A stretch of DNA of 13,315 nt from Gemmatimonadota bacterium (lineage in GTDB: Bacteria > GCA-2686955), in contig JALXCG010000669.1 in assembly GCA_026991065.1 (NCBI GenBank), forward strand, positions 1 through 13,315, in the 5' to 3' direction. The translations under genes and the position numbers were made by a program. Below, piece after piece: positions 1 through 7,661 of the stretch (position 1 is the first letter of the stretch; the number at the start of each line of letters is the position of its first letter). The notes beneath the pieces are model-generated. The model was not told where the DNA came from. It did not search any database and was given only the letters and a program-made list of their open reading frames with translations.

Positions 1-455
1 AAGCTCGGCAGATGGTCGGAATCGCGGCGGCGCGGGGGGCTCGCGCGGCCTCGGTGGGGGCTGAATATGATGGCTGGGAGGGCTGGGATCTGCTGCCGCG
101 CATCCATCTCTCGGCCCTCGCTCCGCATACCAAGGGCACGCCCCCACCGGCCGTGGAAGCGAGATTGCGGCGTTCGCTGGAGGCGTTTGGACGCGACGCG
201 GATCCCCTCTTGGTGGACGACATCGTCGGCCGGCTGGCCTACACCATCGACCCGCAGAACCTGGTGGTGAAGTTGACCCGGCGGGTGGAACGCGACCCGT
301 TCGGTGATCCGGTGCCGGCAGTCCGGGTCCGGGTGGAGTTTCGTTTTCCCCTGGTGCTGCCTGTTGTCGGAGCGGTATTCGATGGCAGCGACGGAGTGCG
401 TGATCAACGGATGCTGATGAGTGCCGAGGCAACCCTGCCGCTGGAGCCTTCATGA
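1..455 (+). CDS. TadE-like minor pilin / Flp pilus assembly protein, 5'-truncated by window edge
   Basis: The reading frame is already open at the left edge (first full codon at 3), so this is the C-terminal part of a longer protein of which about 150 residues are visible. An internal ATG at 12 is unlikely to be the true start, because a TadE-like protein would need an N-terminal hydrophobic pilin-like helix and none is present here. The visible part is a soluble, Arg-rich alpha/beta segment ending in SAEATLPLEPS, a tail typical of TadE-like proteins. These are pseudopilins or periplasmic assembly factors of Tad pili. It sits directly before a TadG-like gene and shares an ATGA junction with it (the next start at 452 lies inside the stop). 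The assignment rests mostly on context and the tail, since the diagnostic N-terminus is missing. Confidence 0.6.
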   Translation, partial: ARQMVGIAAARGARAASVGAEYDGWEGWDLLPRIHLSALAPHTKGTPPPAVEARLRRSLEAFGRDADPLLVDDIVGRLAYTIDPQNLVVKLTRRVERDPFGDPVPAVRVRVEFRFPLVLPVVGAVFDGSDGVRDQRMLMSAEATLPLEPS

Positions 456-1750
456 AACAGTCGATGCCACCGGGGAGCGACTGGGAGCGGGCCGGCGACG
501 CGGCGCGCAGTCGGGGGCAAGTGGCGGTTGTACTGCTGGTCGGCGTGGTGATTGCGACCGTTTTCATGCTGGTTGGATTCGAGTTTGCACGCCTTTCGAG
601 TCGCCATTTGGAAGCCCAGAACGCGGCCGATGGTGCGGCCCGCGCCGCGGCCACCTGGCAGGCTCGGGGGCTGAATGTGATCGGCACCGCCAACATCGCC
701 CAGGCACTGCTGATGCTCGAATTTGTCCTGCCGGTTGATGGAATGCGCGCTTTTGACCCTGAACTGGGGGCTGCGGGACGCGAGATCGCGGCGCTGCAGG
801 ATACCGTTGCCCGGCTTTTTCCCGGCTGCGGCGTTTTTGCGGCGTCGGCCAGCGCCCGGTGGAGCGGGGCCGATCCGCTGACGGCGAGCGACCTGCGCGA
901 GGCGGGTCTGCCGGGAGCCGCGGACTGGCTGGAGGGAGTGGCCGCTTCCGGCACGCTGGGGCGCTTGCTGGCCGGCGCACTCTATGCGGCTCCAATGGGA
1001 CGCGCGGATCAGACGCAGATGCTGGGCCTTGGAGTGCACCGCGCCGACGATACGGAACTGGCATCCCTGGCTGCAGCCTTTCTTGAGAATGAGGATGCGC
1101 TGAGTCTCCTTTTCGAGTCCTTCTCCGACCCGATCTTTGGAACGCGCCAAGCCCCGGTGCTCTTTTTCGGCGACCACGGCCCGGGGGACTACTCGCTGAC
1201 CCGTTACCCGGGGGCCGCCGAGGATGTGATGCAATTGATCTATCGGCGGCAGGGCGGCGGTGTCGGGCGTGAATCGGTTCTGACCTACCGCGGCATCGGC
1301 AAACTGCGCCGTGCGCTCGGTGCCCCGCCGCGAACCATACGCATTGGTGTCGACCAGTTGGAGGTGGTGCCGGCCGAGGGACCCTTGACCCCGGCAACGG
1401 TGGCCGCCTGGTTCGGAATGAGCGAGTCGGTTCTGCGCCGCACCGCCATCGAACTGGCTTTCGCCGCGGCCCGTGACGACCCGGCGTTTGGTTTCTCCTT
1501 TCACGTTTTCGATTCCGAATTCTGGAGTTCCGGTGGGGCTTCGGCGGCGATGGCGACACATGTCAAAGGCCTGCGGTCGCGCGGTGTCGGGGGCCGTCGA
1601 CCCTCGACCCTGGCCTTTTCGCGGGCGGCCCCGGTCGCGGCGGGCGAGAGTTCGGCGGGAATGGTCCTGCCGATCTTCGAAAGCGCCGGGCTGCGACCCC
1701 TGGGCAACATCCGCGAGGGTGTCGGCACCAACTGGATGGAGGGGCTTTGA
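452..1750 (+). CDS. TadG-like / TadE-family pilus assembly protein with N-terminal anchor
   Basis: This 432-aa protein has a short basic N-terminus followed by RGQVAVVLLVGVVIATVF (about residues 21-38) and one transmembrane helix to about residue 44. It continues as FEFARLSSRHLEAQNAADGA, the pattern at the start of Tad-domain/TadG-like proteins (a membrane helix followed by an 'aDaAA' segment). A prepilin-like Gly22/Gln23 junction is present, but the +5 position is Val27 rather than Glu, so processing by a TadV-type peptidase is doubtful. The remaining ~385 residues should be periplasmic. I see no von Willebrand A motif there and do not recognise the domain. The start ATG overlaps the previous stop, and the stop overlaps the next start (TGATG at 1748-1752), which suggests translational coupling. 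The likely role is minor pilin or assembly/anchoring factor; this is inferred from family and context. Confidence 0.7.
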   Translation: MKQSMPPGSDWERAGDAARSRGQVAVVLLVGVVIATVFMLVGFEFARLSSRHLEAQNAADGAARAAATWQARGLNVIGTANIAQALLMLEFVLPVDGMRAFDPELGAAGREIAALQDTVARLFPGCGVFAASASARWSGADPLTASDLREAGLPGAADWLEGVAASGTLGRLLAGALYAAPMGRADQTQMLGLGVHRADDTELASLAAAFLENEDALSLLFESFSDPIFGTRQAPVLFFGDHGPGDYSLTRYPGAAEDVMQLIYRRQGGGVGRESVLTYRGIGKLRRALGAPPRTIRIGVDQLEVVPAEGPLTPATVAAWFGMSESVLRRTAIELAFAAARDDPAFGFSFHVFDSEFWSSGGASAAMATHVKGLRSRGVGGRRPSTLAFSRAAPVAAGESSAGMVLPIFESAGLRPLGNIREGVGTNWMEGL

Positions 1751-2325
1751 TGCGACGGCGGTGCAGGCTGGAACCGTTCGGCGATGAGATGGCCGGGCGA
1801 TGCACCGAGGGGCAAGCGGCGATGGAGTTGGCAATCGCGCTGCCGCTTTTTCTCTTGGTTTTCGGCCTGATTTATCAAGCAGCGATTGTGGCCCTGGCCA
1901 GCGATGAGGCGCAGATGCTGGCCAATCGCCTGGCGGCGGAAACTCGCGCGGCAGGCAGTGGAATGGTCGACGATCCCGCGCGTTTCATCGATTTCGGAGT
2001 CAACAAGATGCTGCCGCCCATCGAGTTTCTGAGGGGGACCGAAAAGCCGCCGGCGGATCGCCTCTATTCGCAAGATGGGTGGCAGGTGCGGGTGCGGACC
2101 GAAGCGTTGCTCAGCGGCGCGGAGCGAAGCCTGTTGCAGAATGCCGGTACGGGCAGTCCACGCGCGGCTGCCGCGGCGACCCAACTGATGGCCGGTTTGG
2201 ACTCCGGCATCCTGACCATTTCGGTGTGGCGGGATCTTGCGCCGCTGCCTCTTATCAGGGTTTTCCATCCACAGCCATTCCGCGTGCGTGCGCAGGCAGT
2301 TGGCGCACTTGTGGAGCGCCCGTGA
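1750..2325 (+). CDS. TadE-like minor pseudopilin
   Basis: This 191-aa protein has a textbook pseudopilin N-terminus: a leader ending at Gly21, then QAAMELAIALPLFLLVFGL. Glu26 is at +5 relative to the Gly21/Gln22 cleavage site and is followed by a hydrophobic helix. That is the motif recognised by TadV/CpaA-type prepilin peptidases on TadE/TadF and Flp. The remaining ~140 residues form a mixed periplasmic region ending in FRVRAQAVGALVERP, like other TadE-like proteins. The ATG at 1750 was chosen because it overlaps the preceding stop (TGATG); a TTG one codon upstream (1747) is the alternative. The stop overlaps the GTG of the next gene. The processed protein is expected to sit in the inner membrane and act with the TadG-like neighbours in initiating or anchoring the Flp pilus. 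Confidence 0.8.
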   Translation: MRRRCRLEPFGDEMAGRCTEGQAAMELAIALPLFLLVFGLIYQAAIVALASDEAQMLANRLAAETRAAGSGMVDDPARFIDFGVNKMLPPIEFLRGTEKPPADRLYSQDGWQVRVRTEALLSGAERSLLQNAGTGSPRAAAAATQLMAGLDSGILTISVWRDLAPLPLIRVFHPQPFRVRAQAVGALVERP

Positions 2326-2969
2326 CGACTCGATTCAAGTTGCTGATCTGGGGCGCGTTGGCGGCCGCCGGAGGGATTGGTGGCGGGGCGCTGGCGCTGC
2401 GCTCACCGGCGGCCACGAACGGTTGGCATGGCGTGGTCGTCGAGGGCAGTGCCGGGAGCGGGACCTTGCGCTGGATCGACGGTGAACGGCATCCATACCG
2501 GCGTCTTGTCACAGAGGCTGCGCGCCTGGCAGAGGAGGGGTATCGGATTCAGACCGTGCCGAGTGACGGGGGCGGTGGCTGGCTCCTGGGCCGGGCAGCG
2601 GATCGCTGGGTTCGTGGGATGGCTTGTCCCCCCGGAAGTTGGGGTGGAGAGCGTGGATGGGTGGTGCTGCAGGAGGGGCGAAGTGGTCCGCCGGCGCGCC
2701 GGGGTGCTGTGGTCGAGGGGCTGGGGCTGCCTGCGAACGCTGAAGTTCTGCTCGCGCTTCGCATAGGGGAGGGGCGTGTCGTCCAATGTCGGGTAGAATC
2801 TCAGGATCGCATCGACCCAACCGAGTTGGATGCCGGTCTGGCTGCAGTTGGCTGGTGCTTCGACGAAGAACTGAGTAAGGAGTATCGCGTCTATCATCGA
2901 GGGGGCCACTCCCTGGTGGTTCACGGTGCTGCCCACAATCTGCTATTTGTCGAGCATGCAGCCCCTTAG
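2322..2969 (+). CDS. Unrecognised membrane-anchored protein in Tad operon (215 aa)
   Basis: It starts at a GTG that overlaps the stop of the TadE-like gene (GTGA at 2322-2325). An N-terminal hydrophobic stretch, LLIWGALAAAGGIGGGALAL (about residues 7-26), should act as a signal anchor or signal peptide and place the rest in the periplasm. I recognise no domain. The body is Gly/Trp/Val-rich with alternating strands, has three well-separated cysteines (in MACPP, VVQCRV and VGWCFDE) and looks beta-rich. It lies between the minor pilin genes and cpaB, so a role in pilus assembly is a reasonable inference from position only. The same frame is open upstream to 2079, but that part overlaps the TadE-like gene and lacks an anchor, so the GTG start is preferred. 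The stop is followed directly by a palindrome. Confidence 0.65.
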   Translation: MTTRFKLLIWGALAAAGGIGGGALALRSPAATNGWHGVVVEGSAGSGTLRWIDGERHPYRRLVTEAARLAEEGYRIQTVPSDGGGGWLLGRAADRWVRGMACPPGSWGGERGWVVLQEGRSGPPARRGAVVEGLGLPANAEVLLALRIGEGRVVQCRVESQDRIDPTELDAGLAAVGWCFDEELSKEYRVYHRGGHSLVVHGAAHNLLFVEHAAP

Positions 2970-2972
2970 TCG

Positions 2973-2986
2973 GGTCGGCGCCGACC
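2973..2986. repeat. Perfect 14-bp palindrome between the 215-aa gene and cpaB
   Basis: GGTCGGCGCCGACC is its own reverse complement and begins 3 bases after a stop codon. As RNA it could form a 5-bp stem with a GCGC loop, extendable outward by G-U and C-G pairs to about 2969-2990. No T-run follows, so it is not an intrinsic terminator. It lies in the only sizeable gap (59 nt) of the Tad cluster before cpaB. It could be an operator for a dimeric regulator, an mRNA stabilising or processing hairpin, or chance in GC-rich DNA. Confidence 0.5.
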
Positions 2987-3017
2987 TGGTCTCCGCTCTG
3001 TCCGCCAACTCTCCCCT

Positions 3018-3025
3018 GGAGAAAG
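3018..3025 (+). promoter_or_regulatory. Ribosome binding site that fixes the TTG start of cpaB
   Basis: GGAGAAAG lies with its GGAG core 7 nt before the TTG at 3029. No ATG or GTG that would leave the N-terminal membrane helix intact is better placed, so this site decides the start. Confidence 0.6.
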
Positions 3026-3028
3026 CGT

Positions 3029-3889
3029 TTGGAACTTCCGGCGAAAGACGACGATCTGAAAAGACGGTACGACCTTGTCACGCTGATCGCGGCGCTCGCG
3101 GTGGGGGTTGGCTCGGTCTGGGCGGTCACGCGCCTCTACGGCCAAGGGGCCGCGCCTCCTGCCCAAGAAGAGGTTGCGGTTCTGGTCGCGGCGCGCGACC
3201 TGCACGCAGGCGAAGTGGTGACCGCTGAAGCCATCAAGGTTGGCAGCTACCCGAAGCAAGCGGTGACCGCGGCGACGGCACTGCCCGGCGATCGCGCGGC
3301 GTTGGTCGATCTTCCCTTGCGGGTCGATCTCCGGGCGGGGACACCCCTGTTGCGCAGTTACGTGAGCCGTCCGGCCATCGATGAGCGGCTCTCGTCGCGC
3401 CTGCGGCCCGGTGAACGCGCGGTTGCGGTCGCCGTAGATGCGGTTTCTACACTTGGCGGGCATCTGGAACCGAATGATCGCGTGGATGTCCTCGCCACAT
3501 TCCGCATCAACGGCGCGGATCCAAGCCGCACACCGCGGACTCGAACGATCCTGACTGGAATCCCGGTATTGGCGGTCGGCACGCGCACCGGTACTTCGCT
3601 CAGGCGCGGTTCGTTCGCCGACCTCACCGCAACCGGGCGTTCGCGTCCCGACGCCGGACGGGCGACCACCGTTACCCTTCGAGTGACACCACCACAGGCT
3701 GAAGTTCTGGTCCTGGCCGGGGCCACCGCTGATTTGAGTCTGATCCTGCGCAATCCCGATGACGCGGATACAACCGGCACGGACGGGGATCTGACACTCG
3801 GGGAGCTGCTCCATCTCCAGGCGTCAAAGTCGAAGCGCCCGGCCGCACCGCCGCGCCCAAAACAGCCACCGGTTACTTATGAACGCTGA
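3029..3889 (+). CDS. cpaB: Flp pilus assembly protein CpaB/RcpC
   Basis: This 286-aa protein has an N-terminal transmembrane helix (about residues 17-33) and then a SAF-type domain (about 48-112) beginning VAVLVAARDLHAGEVVTAEA. The CpaB-specific region follows: RLRPGERAVAVAVD and GGHLEPNDRVDVLATF (about 121-155). This order and length are normal for CpaB/RcpC, the periplasmic partner of the Tad secretin, thought to assist or gate the CpaC channel. The tail (KRPAAPPRPKQPPV) is a Pro/Lys-rich linker. The start is a TTG with a good GGAG site. It follows a 59-nt gap and is followed directly by the secretin gene, the usual cpaB-cpaC order. The stop lies a few bases before the preferred cpaC start, or 11 nt inside it if the upstream ATG is used. 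Confidence 0.93.
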   Translation: MELPAKDDDLKRRYDLVTLIAALAVGVGSVWAVTRLYGQGAAPPAQEEVAVLVAARDLHAGEVVTAEAIKVGSYPKQAVTAATALPGDRAALVDLPLRVDLRAGTPLLRSYVSRPAIDERLSSRLRPGERAVAVAVDAVSTLGGHLEPNDRVDVLATFRINGADPSRTPRTRTILTGIPVLAVGTRTGTSLRRGSFADLTATGRSRPDAGRATTVTLRVTPPQAEVLVLAGATADLSLILRNPDDADTTGTDGDLTLGELLHLQASKSKRPAAPPRPKQPPVTYER

Positions 3890-3891
3890 GG
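3888..3891 (+). promoter_or_regulatory. Ribosome binding site favouring the ATG at 3897 for cpaC
   Basis: GAGG lies 5 nt before the ATG at 3897. The ATG at 3879, inside the end of cpaB, has no comparable purine-rich site upstream. Both starts leave a usable signal peptide, so the choice is provisional. Confidence 0.4.
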
Positions 3892-3896
3892 CCTCC

Positions 3897-5228
3897 ATGC
3901 ATTCCGCACACATCGGCGTGCCATCAAAGATCGTTTTGTGGTGGCTCCTTGCCGTGGCGCTGGTCGCCGGCGCCGCCATCACCGCCAGCGCTCTCGAACC
4001 CCCCCTGCAGCTCGATATCAATGAGCAGAAGACCCTTGAACTCAATCGCTTCAGTGCGATCTACGCAGCGGACCGCAATGTTGTGGCGGTGCGGGCGCTG
4101 CCGGGCAACCAGCGCGTGATTCTCACCGGGGTCGGTGAGGGCACGACCAGCATCACCATCGCCTACCCTGGTGGGCAAACTGAAACCCGCAGGATTCGGG
4201 TCGTGTCGCAGACCATCGCCGTCGACGACCTGGAGTTGTTGATTGGAGACATTCTCGGCATCGAGATGATCCAGGTCGGTTCCCGGATCGCGGTCCGCGG
4301 GGCGGTTCGGACAAGCTCGGAATGGAATCGCTACCGCAAGGTCGTGGAGCGTTTTGACAATGTCATCGATCTGGTGGAGAACCTGACCACGCGCACCAAT
4401 GTTCAGCTCGACGTTAAGGTGTTTGAATTGTCGCGCTCCGGCATGCAGGAGTTGGGACTCGAGTGGTTTCAATCGCTACAGAGCTTTGATCTGGACTTCT
4501 CGTCCGAGCCGCGCGGGCTCCAGTACAGTTTCTCTCCTCCCGGCGGAGGGCTCCTGTTCGGCGAAGAGACCCTGGCGGATCTCACGACACCGGTCACTGT
4601 TGGCAAGATGAGTCGTCTCTCACCTCTGCTGGTGGAACTGCGCGCGCTCGAAGACAAGGGTTACGCTCGGCTTCTCGCAAAGCCGCAGATCGTTGCCGAG
4701 AATGGTGGCAAGGCGCGTTTTCAGGTGGGTGGACGACTGCCATACCCGGTGGAGAACGGGCAGGGTGCGATCTCGGTCGATTTTCAGGAGTACGGCACCA
4801 TTGTCGAGGTGGAGCCTCGGATCATCTCGGCACACACTCTTGCCCTGGTGATTCACGCTGAGGTCTCCGAGCCGGACTACGCCAATACGGTTATGAATAC
4901 GCCGGGAATTCGCGCGCGTGAGGCGTCGACCAGTGTCCAGATTCGCGAGGGAGAGACCCTTGCAATTGCAGGCCTTCTTTCCCATTCTGAAGCCGAAGGT
5001 CGGCGCGGTTTGCCCCTGCCTGTGGTGGCGAAGATACCGCTTGTCGGGCGGCTTTTTGGTTCGGATCGGTCGCTCTTCGATGAGATCGAGACGCTGATTC
5101 TGGTCACGCCGCATGTGCTCACGGATGGGGGCTCAACGGTAGGCAGGGAAACTTTGAACGATCTGGAGCGGTTCGGTGAGTTGCAAGCCACAACGACTGC
5201 TCCGCCGGATACTCCGGAAGGGTGGTAG
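3897..5228 (+). CDS. cpaC: Tad pilus secretin CpaC/RcpA
   Basis: This 443-aa outer-membrane secretin forms the channel for the Flp pilus. After a signal peptide (about residues 1-32, cleavage plausible after ASA) comes the N-terminal pilus-assembly domain (about 35-105; LDINEQKTLELNRFSAIYAA and TSITIAYPGG). A BON-like segment follows (about 112-165; IAVRGAVRTSSEW), then the secretin core (about 169-430). Hallmarks are AKPQIVAENGGKARFQVGG, GTIVEVEPRI, the TPGIRAREASTSVQIREGET region and the conserved VVAKIPLVGRLF (376-387) followed by ETLILVTPHVL. All are typical of CpaC and of type II/III secretins. The start at 3897 is chosen for its GAGG site; an ATG at 3879, overlapping cpaB, is the alternative. 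The stop abuts the GTG of the ATPase gene with no gap. Confidence 0.95.
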   Translation: MHSAHIGVPSKIVLWWLLAVALVAGAAITASALEPPLQLDINEQKTLELNRFSAIYAADRNVVAVRALPGNQRVILTGVGEGTTSITIAYPGGQTETRRIRVVSQTIAVDDLELLIGDILGIEMIQVGSRIAVRGAVRTSSEWNRYRKVVERFDNVIDLVENLTTRTNVQLDVKVFELSRSGMQELGLEWFQSLQSFDLDFSSEPRGLQYSFSPPGGGLLFGEETLADLTTPVTVGKMSRLSPLLVELRALEDKGYARLLAKPQIVAENGGKARFQVGGRLPYPVENGQGAISVDFQEYGTIVEVEPRIISAHTLALVIHAEVSEPDYANTVMNTPGIRAREASTSVQIREGETLAIAGLLSHSEAEGRRGLPLPVVAKIPLVGRLFGSDRSLFDEIETLILVTPHVLTDGGSTVGRETLNDLERFGELQATTTAPPDTPEGW

Positions 5229-6815
5229 GTGCCGATGCCGGTTCATCTCTTGGTCCACATGCCCGGTGCGGCGGTTGAGCCCTTCCCCTTGACTCGGGCG
5301 GTGACGGTGATTGGCGCGGCGCCGGAGTGCGACCTGCAGTTGGCGCGAGAGGGGATCGAGCCGCGGCACGCCGAGTTGGAACAAAGTGCAAACGGTGTCT
5401 ATCACCTGCGTGTGCTCACGGCCAAAGCCGGCCTCTACGTCAATGACCTTCGGGTGGCTGAAAAGAGCGTGCGCGATGGCGATGTGATCCGGTTGGGCCG
5501 GTGCGAATTGTTGCTCCAGAGCAGTGCCGCCGCGGACCAGCCGGGACCGGGCTTGAGTGCCGATGATGAGCAGCAGTTTTTCGAGTTGAAGGTTCAGTTG
5601 CACAAAGAACTCATGCAGCGCATCAATCTGCGCAGATTGGATGAAACCGCGCTGCGGGCCGAGACTGAGCGCATTGTGCGGGGGTTGATCCGGGAATCCG
5701 ATCGCTCGATTCCGGCCTTTGTCGATCGCAATCAACTCCTGCGCGAGATGTTGGCTGATGCCCTGGGACTGGGGCCGTTGGAAGATCTCCTGGCTGACCC
5801 CAACATCACCGAAGTCATGGTGAACCGGCGCGATCAGATCTATGTGGAGCGCAACGGGCGCCTGGTCGCCACCGACAACAAGTTTCTGTCGGATGAGCAG
5901 GTCCTCAACGTGATTCAACGCATCGTGGCGCCTTTGGGGCGCTCGATCAACGAAGCGCAGCCGATGGTCGATGCCCGCCTGCCAGACGGCAGCCGGGTGA
6001 ATGCCATCATCCCCCCGTTGGCGATCACCGGCCCGGCTTTGACCATCCGCAAGTTCTCCAAAGTCATTTTCGACATTGCCGACTTGATCAAGCTGGGCAG
6101 TTTGAGCGTGGCCATGGGGCGGTTCCTGCGGCTCTGCGTTGAGCACAAACGGAACATCGCCATCAGCGGCGGTACCGGCTCCGGAAAGACCACGCTGCTC
6201 AACATCCTGGCCAGTTTCATTCCCCCTTCGGAGCGGATCATCACGGTCGAAGACGCCGCGGAATTGAAACTTCCGCAGGAGCACCTGGTCTCACTGGAGG
6301 CGCGGCCGTCGAATGTGGAGGGCAAGGGAGAGGTGACCTTCCGTGATCTGGTCATCAACTCTCTGCGCATGCGTCCCGACCGGATCATCGTTGGGGAGTG
6401 TCGCGGGGGAGAGGCGATCGATATGCTGCAGGCGATGAACACCGGGCATGAGGGGTCACTGACTACGGTTCACGCCAACTCGCCGCGCGACGCTCTTTCC
6501 CGCCTGGAGACGATGGTGTTGATGAGCGGCCTGGATCTTCCGTCACGGGCGATTCGCGATCAGATCGCTTCGGCGATCAACGTCATTGTCCAGACTCGGC
6601 GCTTTCCCGATGGCTCACGCAAGGTTACCCGCGTAACCGAAATTGTTCGTTCAGAGCACGGTGAACTGGACACGATCGATGTTTTCCGTTTTCGCCAGAC
6701 GGGTGAAGATGAACATCACCGGGTAACCGGTGAGTTTCTGGCGACCGGGGTGCGACCGCGCCTGGTTGATGAGTTGGCAGAACGTGGCACCCGAGTCCCT
6801 TGGGAGACGGAGTGA
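5229..6815 (+). CDS. cpaF: FHA-CpaF fusion: Tad pilus assembly ATPase with N-terminal FHA domain
   Basis: This 528-aa protein is longer than ordinary CpaF/TadA because of an N-terminal FHA domain (about residues 5-98; VIGAAPECDLQL, EPRHAELE, LYVNDLRVAEKSVRDGDVIRL). A helical linker leads to a complete CpaF-type secretion ATPase. It has LGLGPLEDLLADPNITEVMV upstream of the core, Walker A GGTGSGKTT (Lys320), an Asp box (ITVEDAAELKLP), Walker B-like RPDRIIVGECRGGEA (382-396) and a His box (GHEGSLTTVHANSPRDALSR). The protein should hydrolyse ATP to drive Flp pilus assembly with TadB/TadC. The FHA domain lacks the usual pocket Arg (Ala30 follows Gly29) and the Ser of SxxH (Glu44), but keeps His47 and Asn72. 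GTG 5229 is taken as the start because GGAAGGG lies 6 nt upstream; ATG 5235 is possible. The end overlaps the start of tadB. Confidence 0.95.
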   Translation: MPMPVHLLVHMPGAAVEPFPLTRAVTVIGAAPECDLQLAREGIEPRHAELEQSANGVYHLRVLTAKAGLYVNDLRVAEKSVRDGDVIRLGRCELLLQSSAAADQPGPGLSADDEQQFFELKVQLHKELMQRINLRRLDETALRAETERIVRGLIRESDRSIPAFVDRNQLLREMLADALGLGPLEDLLADPNITEVMVNRRDQIYVERNGRLVATDNKFLSDEQVLNVIQRIVAPLGRSINEAQPMVDARLPDGSRVNAIIPPLAITGPALTIRKFSKVIFDIADLIKLGSLSVAMGRFLRLCVEHKRNIAISGGTGSGKTTLLNILASFIPPSERIITVEDAAELKLPQEHLVSLEARPSNVEGKGEVTFRDLVINSLRMRPDRIIVGECRGGEAIDMLQAMNTGHEGSLTTVHANSPRDALSRLETMVLMSGLDLPSRAIRDQIASAINVIVQTRRFPDGSRKVTRVTEIVRSEHGELDTIDVFRFRQTGEDEHHRVTGEFLATGVRPRLVDELAERGTRVPWETE

Positions 6816-7660
6816 TGTATCTGTTTCTCCTGGCCTGCATCGGCGTTTCAACCGCGGCCGCGGCGCACGCGGTCATGAGACTGGCCATGCGTGGATACCG
6901 GCGATTCCGGAGCAATTTTCTCGGTCGGACCGCGCGGGATCTGGATGAACTCTACACCGATCTTCAGGCCGATCAGGTTCTGGTTTTTACTATTTTCGGC
7001 GTGGTGATTCTCGCGCTTGCCGCTTTGGCGACCGGCATGGGCACCCCGGCTCTTTTCGCCATGATTGGCATCGGCTATTTGAGTCCGCGCTTTATCTTGC
7101 GGGAGTTGCGCCGGCGTCGCACACGGCGGTTCAATGCGCAGTTGATGGATGCCATTGTGATGATTTCGAATTCGCTTCAGGTCGGGTTGAACTTGCACCA
7201 GGCGGTGAGGACCGTGGCGCAGGAGATGGAGCCGCCGATCAGCGAGGAGTTCGGTCTCGTGCTGCGCCAGACGCAGCTCGGCGAAACACTCGAAAACGCC
7301 CTGGAGGGCTTGGCGCAACGCATGCAATCGGAGGATCTTGATCTGGTGGTGACGGCGGTGGCGGTGGCGCACCAGATGGGCGGGAACCTGGCGGAGATTT
7401 TCGACAACATTTCGGTTCAGATTCGTGCTCGCTGGCGCGCCGAACGAAAACTGGAGTCCCTGACCAGCAGTGGGCGGCTGCAGGGCATTCTGGTCGCGTT
7501 GGTACCGCCGCTCCTGATGGCCTGGACGGTCATTGGAGATCCGGCGCGCGCCGCGGAGTACTACTCCAGTCCCCTCGGCCTGGCTCTGCTCGGTGTTGTC
7601 GTGGTTCTCTATCTGTTGGCGTTTGTCGCCATTGGTCGCCTGACGCGCGTGGAGAGCTGA
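6815..7660 (+). CDS. tadB: Tad inner-membrane platform protein TadB
   Basis: This 281-aa polytopic protein has an N-terminal hydrophobic helix (about 1-20) and two further helices (about 55-90; VFTIFGVVILALAAL and ALFAMIGIGYL). A cytoplasmic GspF/T2SSF domain (about 110-240) carries AQLMDAIVMISNSLQVGLNL and AHQMGGNLAEIFDNIS. Two C-terminal helices follow (ILVALVPPLLMAWTVIG and LALLGVVVVLYLLAFVAIG). This layout and the order cpaF-tadB-tadC identify TadB, one of two platform proteins that contact the CpaF ATPase. ATG 6815 overlaps the cpaF stop (TGATG) and has GGGAG 8 nt upstream; GTG 6812 and TTG 6800 are in-frame alternatives. tadC follows after one base. Confidence 0.93.
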   Translation: MYLFLLACIGVSTAAAAHAVMRLAMRGYRRFRSNFLGRTARDLDELYTDLQADQVLVFTIFGVVILALAALATGMGTPALFAMIGIGYLSPRFILRELRRRRTRRFNAQLMDAIVMISNSLQVGLNLHQAVRTVAQEMEPPISEEFGLVLRQTQLGETLENALEGLAQRMQSEDLDLVVTAVAVAHQMGGNLAEIFDNISVQIRARWRAERKLESLTSSGRLQGILVALVPPLLMAWTVIGDPARAAEYYSSPLGLALLGVVVVLYLLAFVAIGRLTRVES

Positions 7661-7661
7661 A

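Noticed and set aside
404-1834. Long open frame (476 codons) on the minus strand opposite the TadG-like gene
   Set aside because: It is the antisense shadow of two well-supported pilus genes. Its translation is Arg/Pro/His/Gln-rich with no domain or membrane segment, as expected from the complement of GC-rich coding DNA.
5133-6284. 383-codon open frame on the minus strand opposite cpaF
   Set aside because: cpaF is certain on the plus strand (Walker A, Asp and His boxes), and the antisense translation has no recognisable motif.
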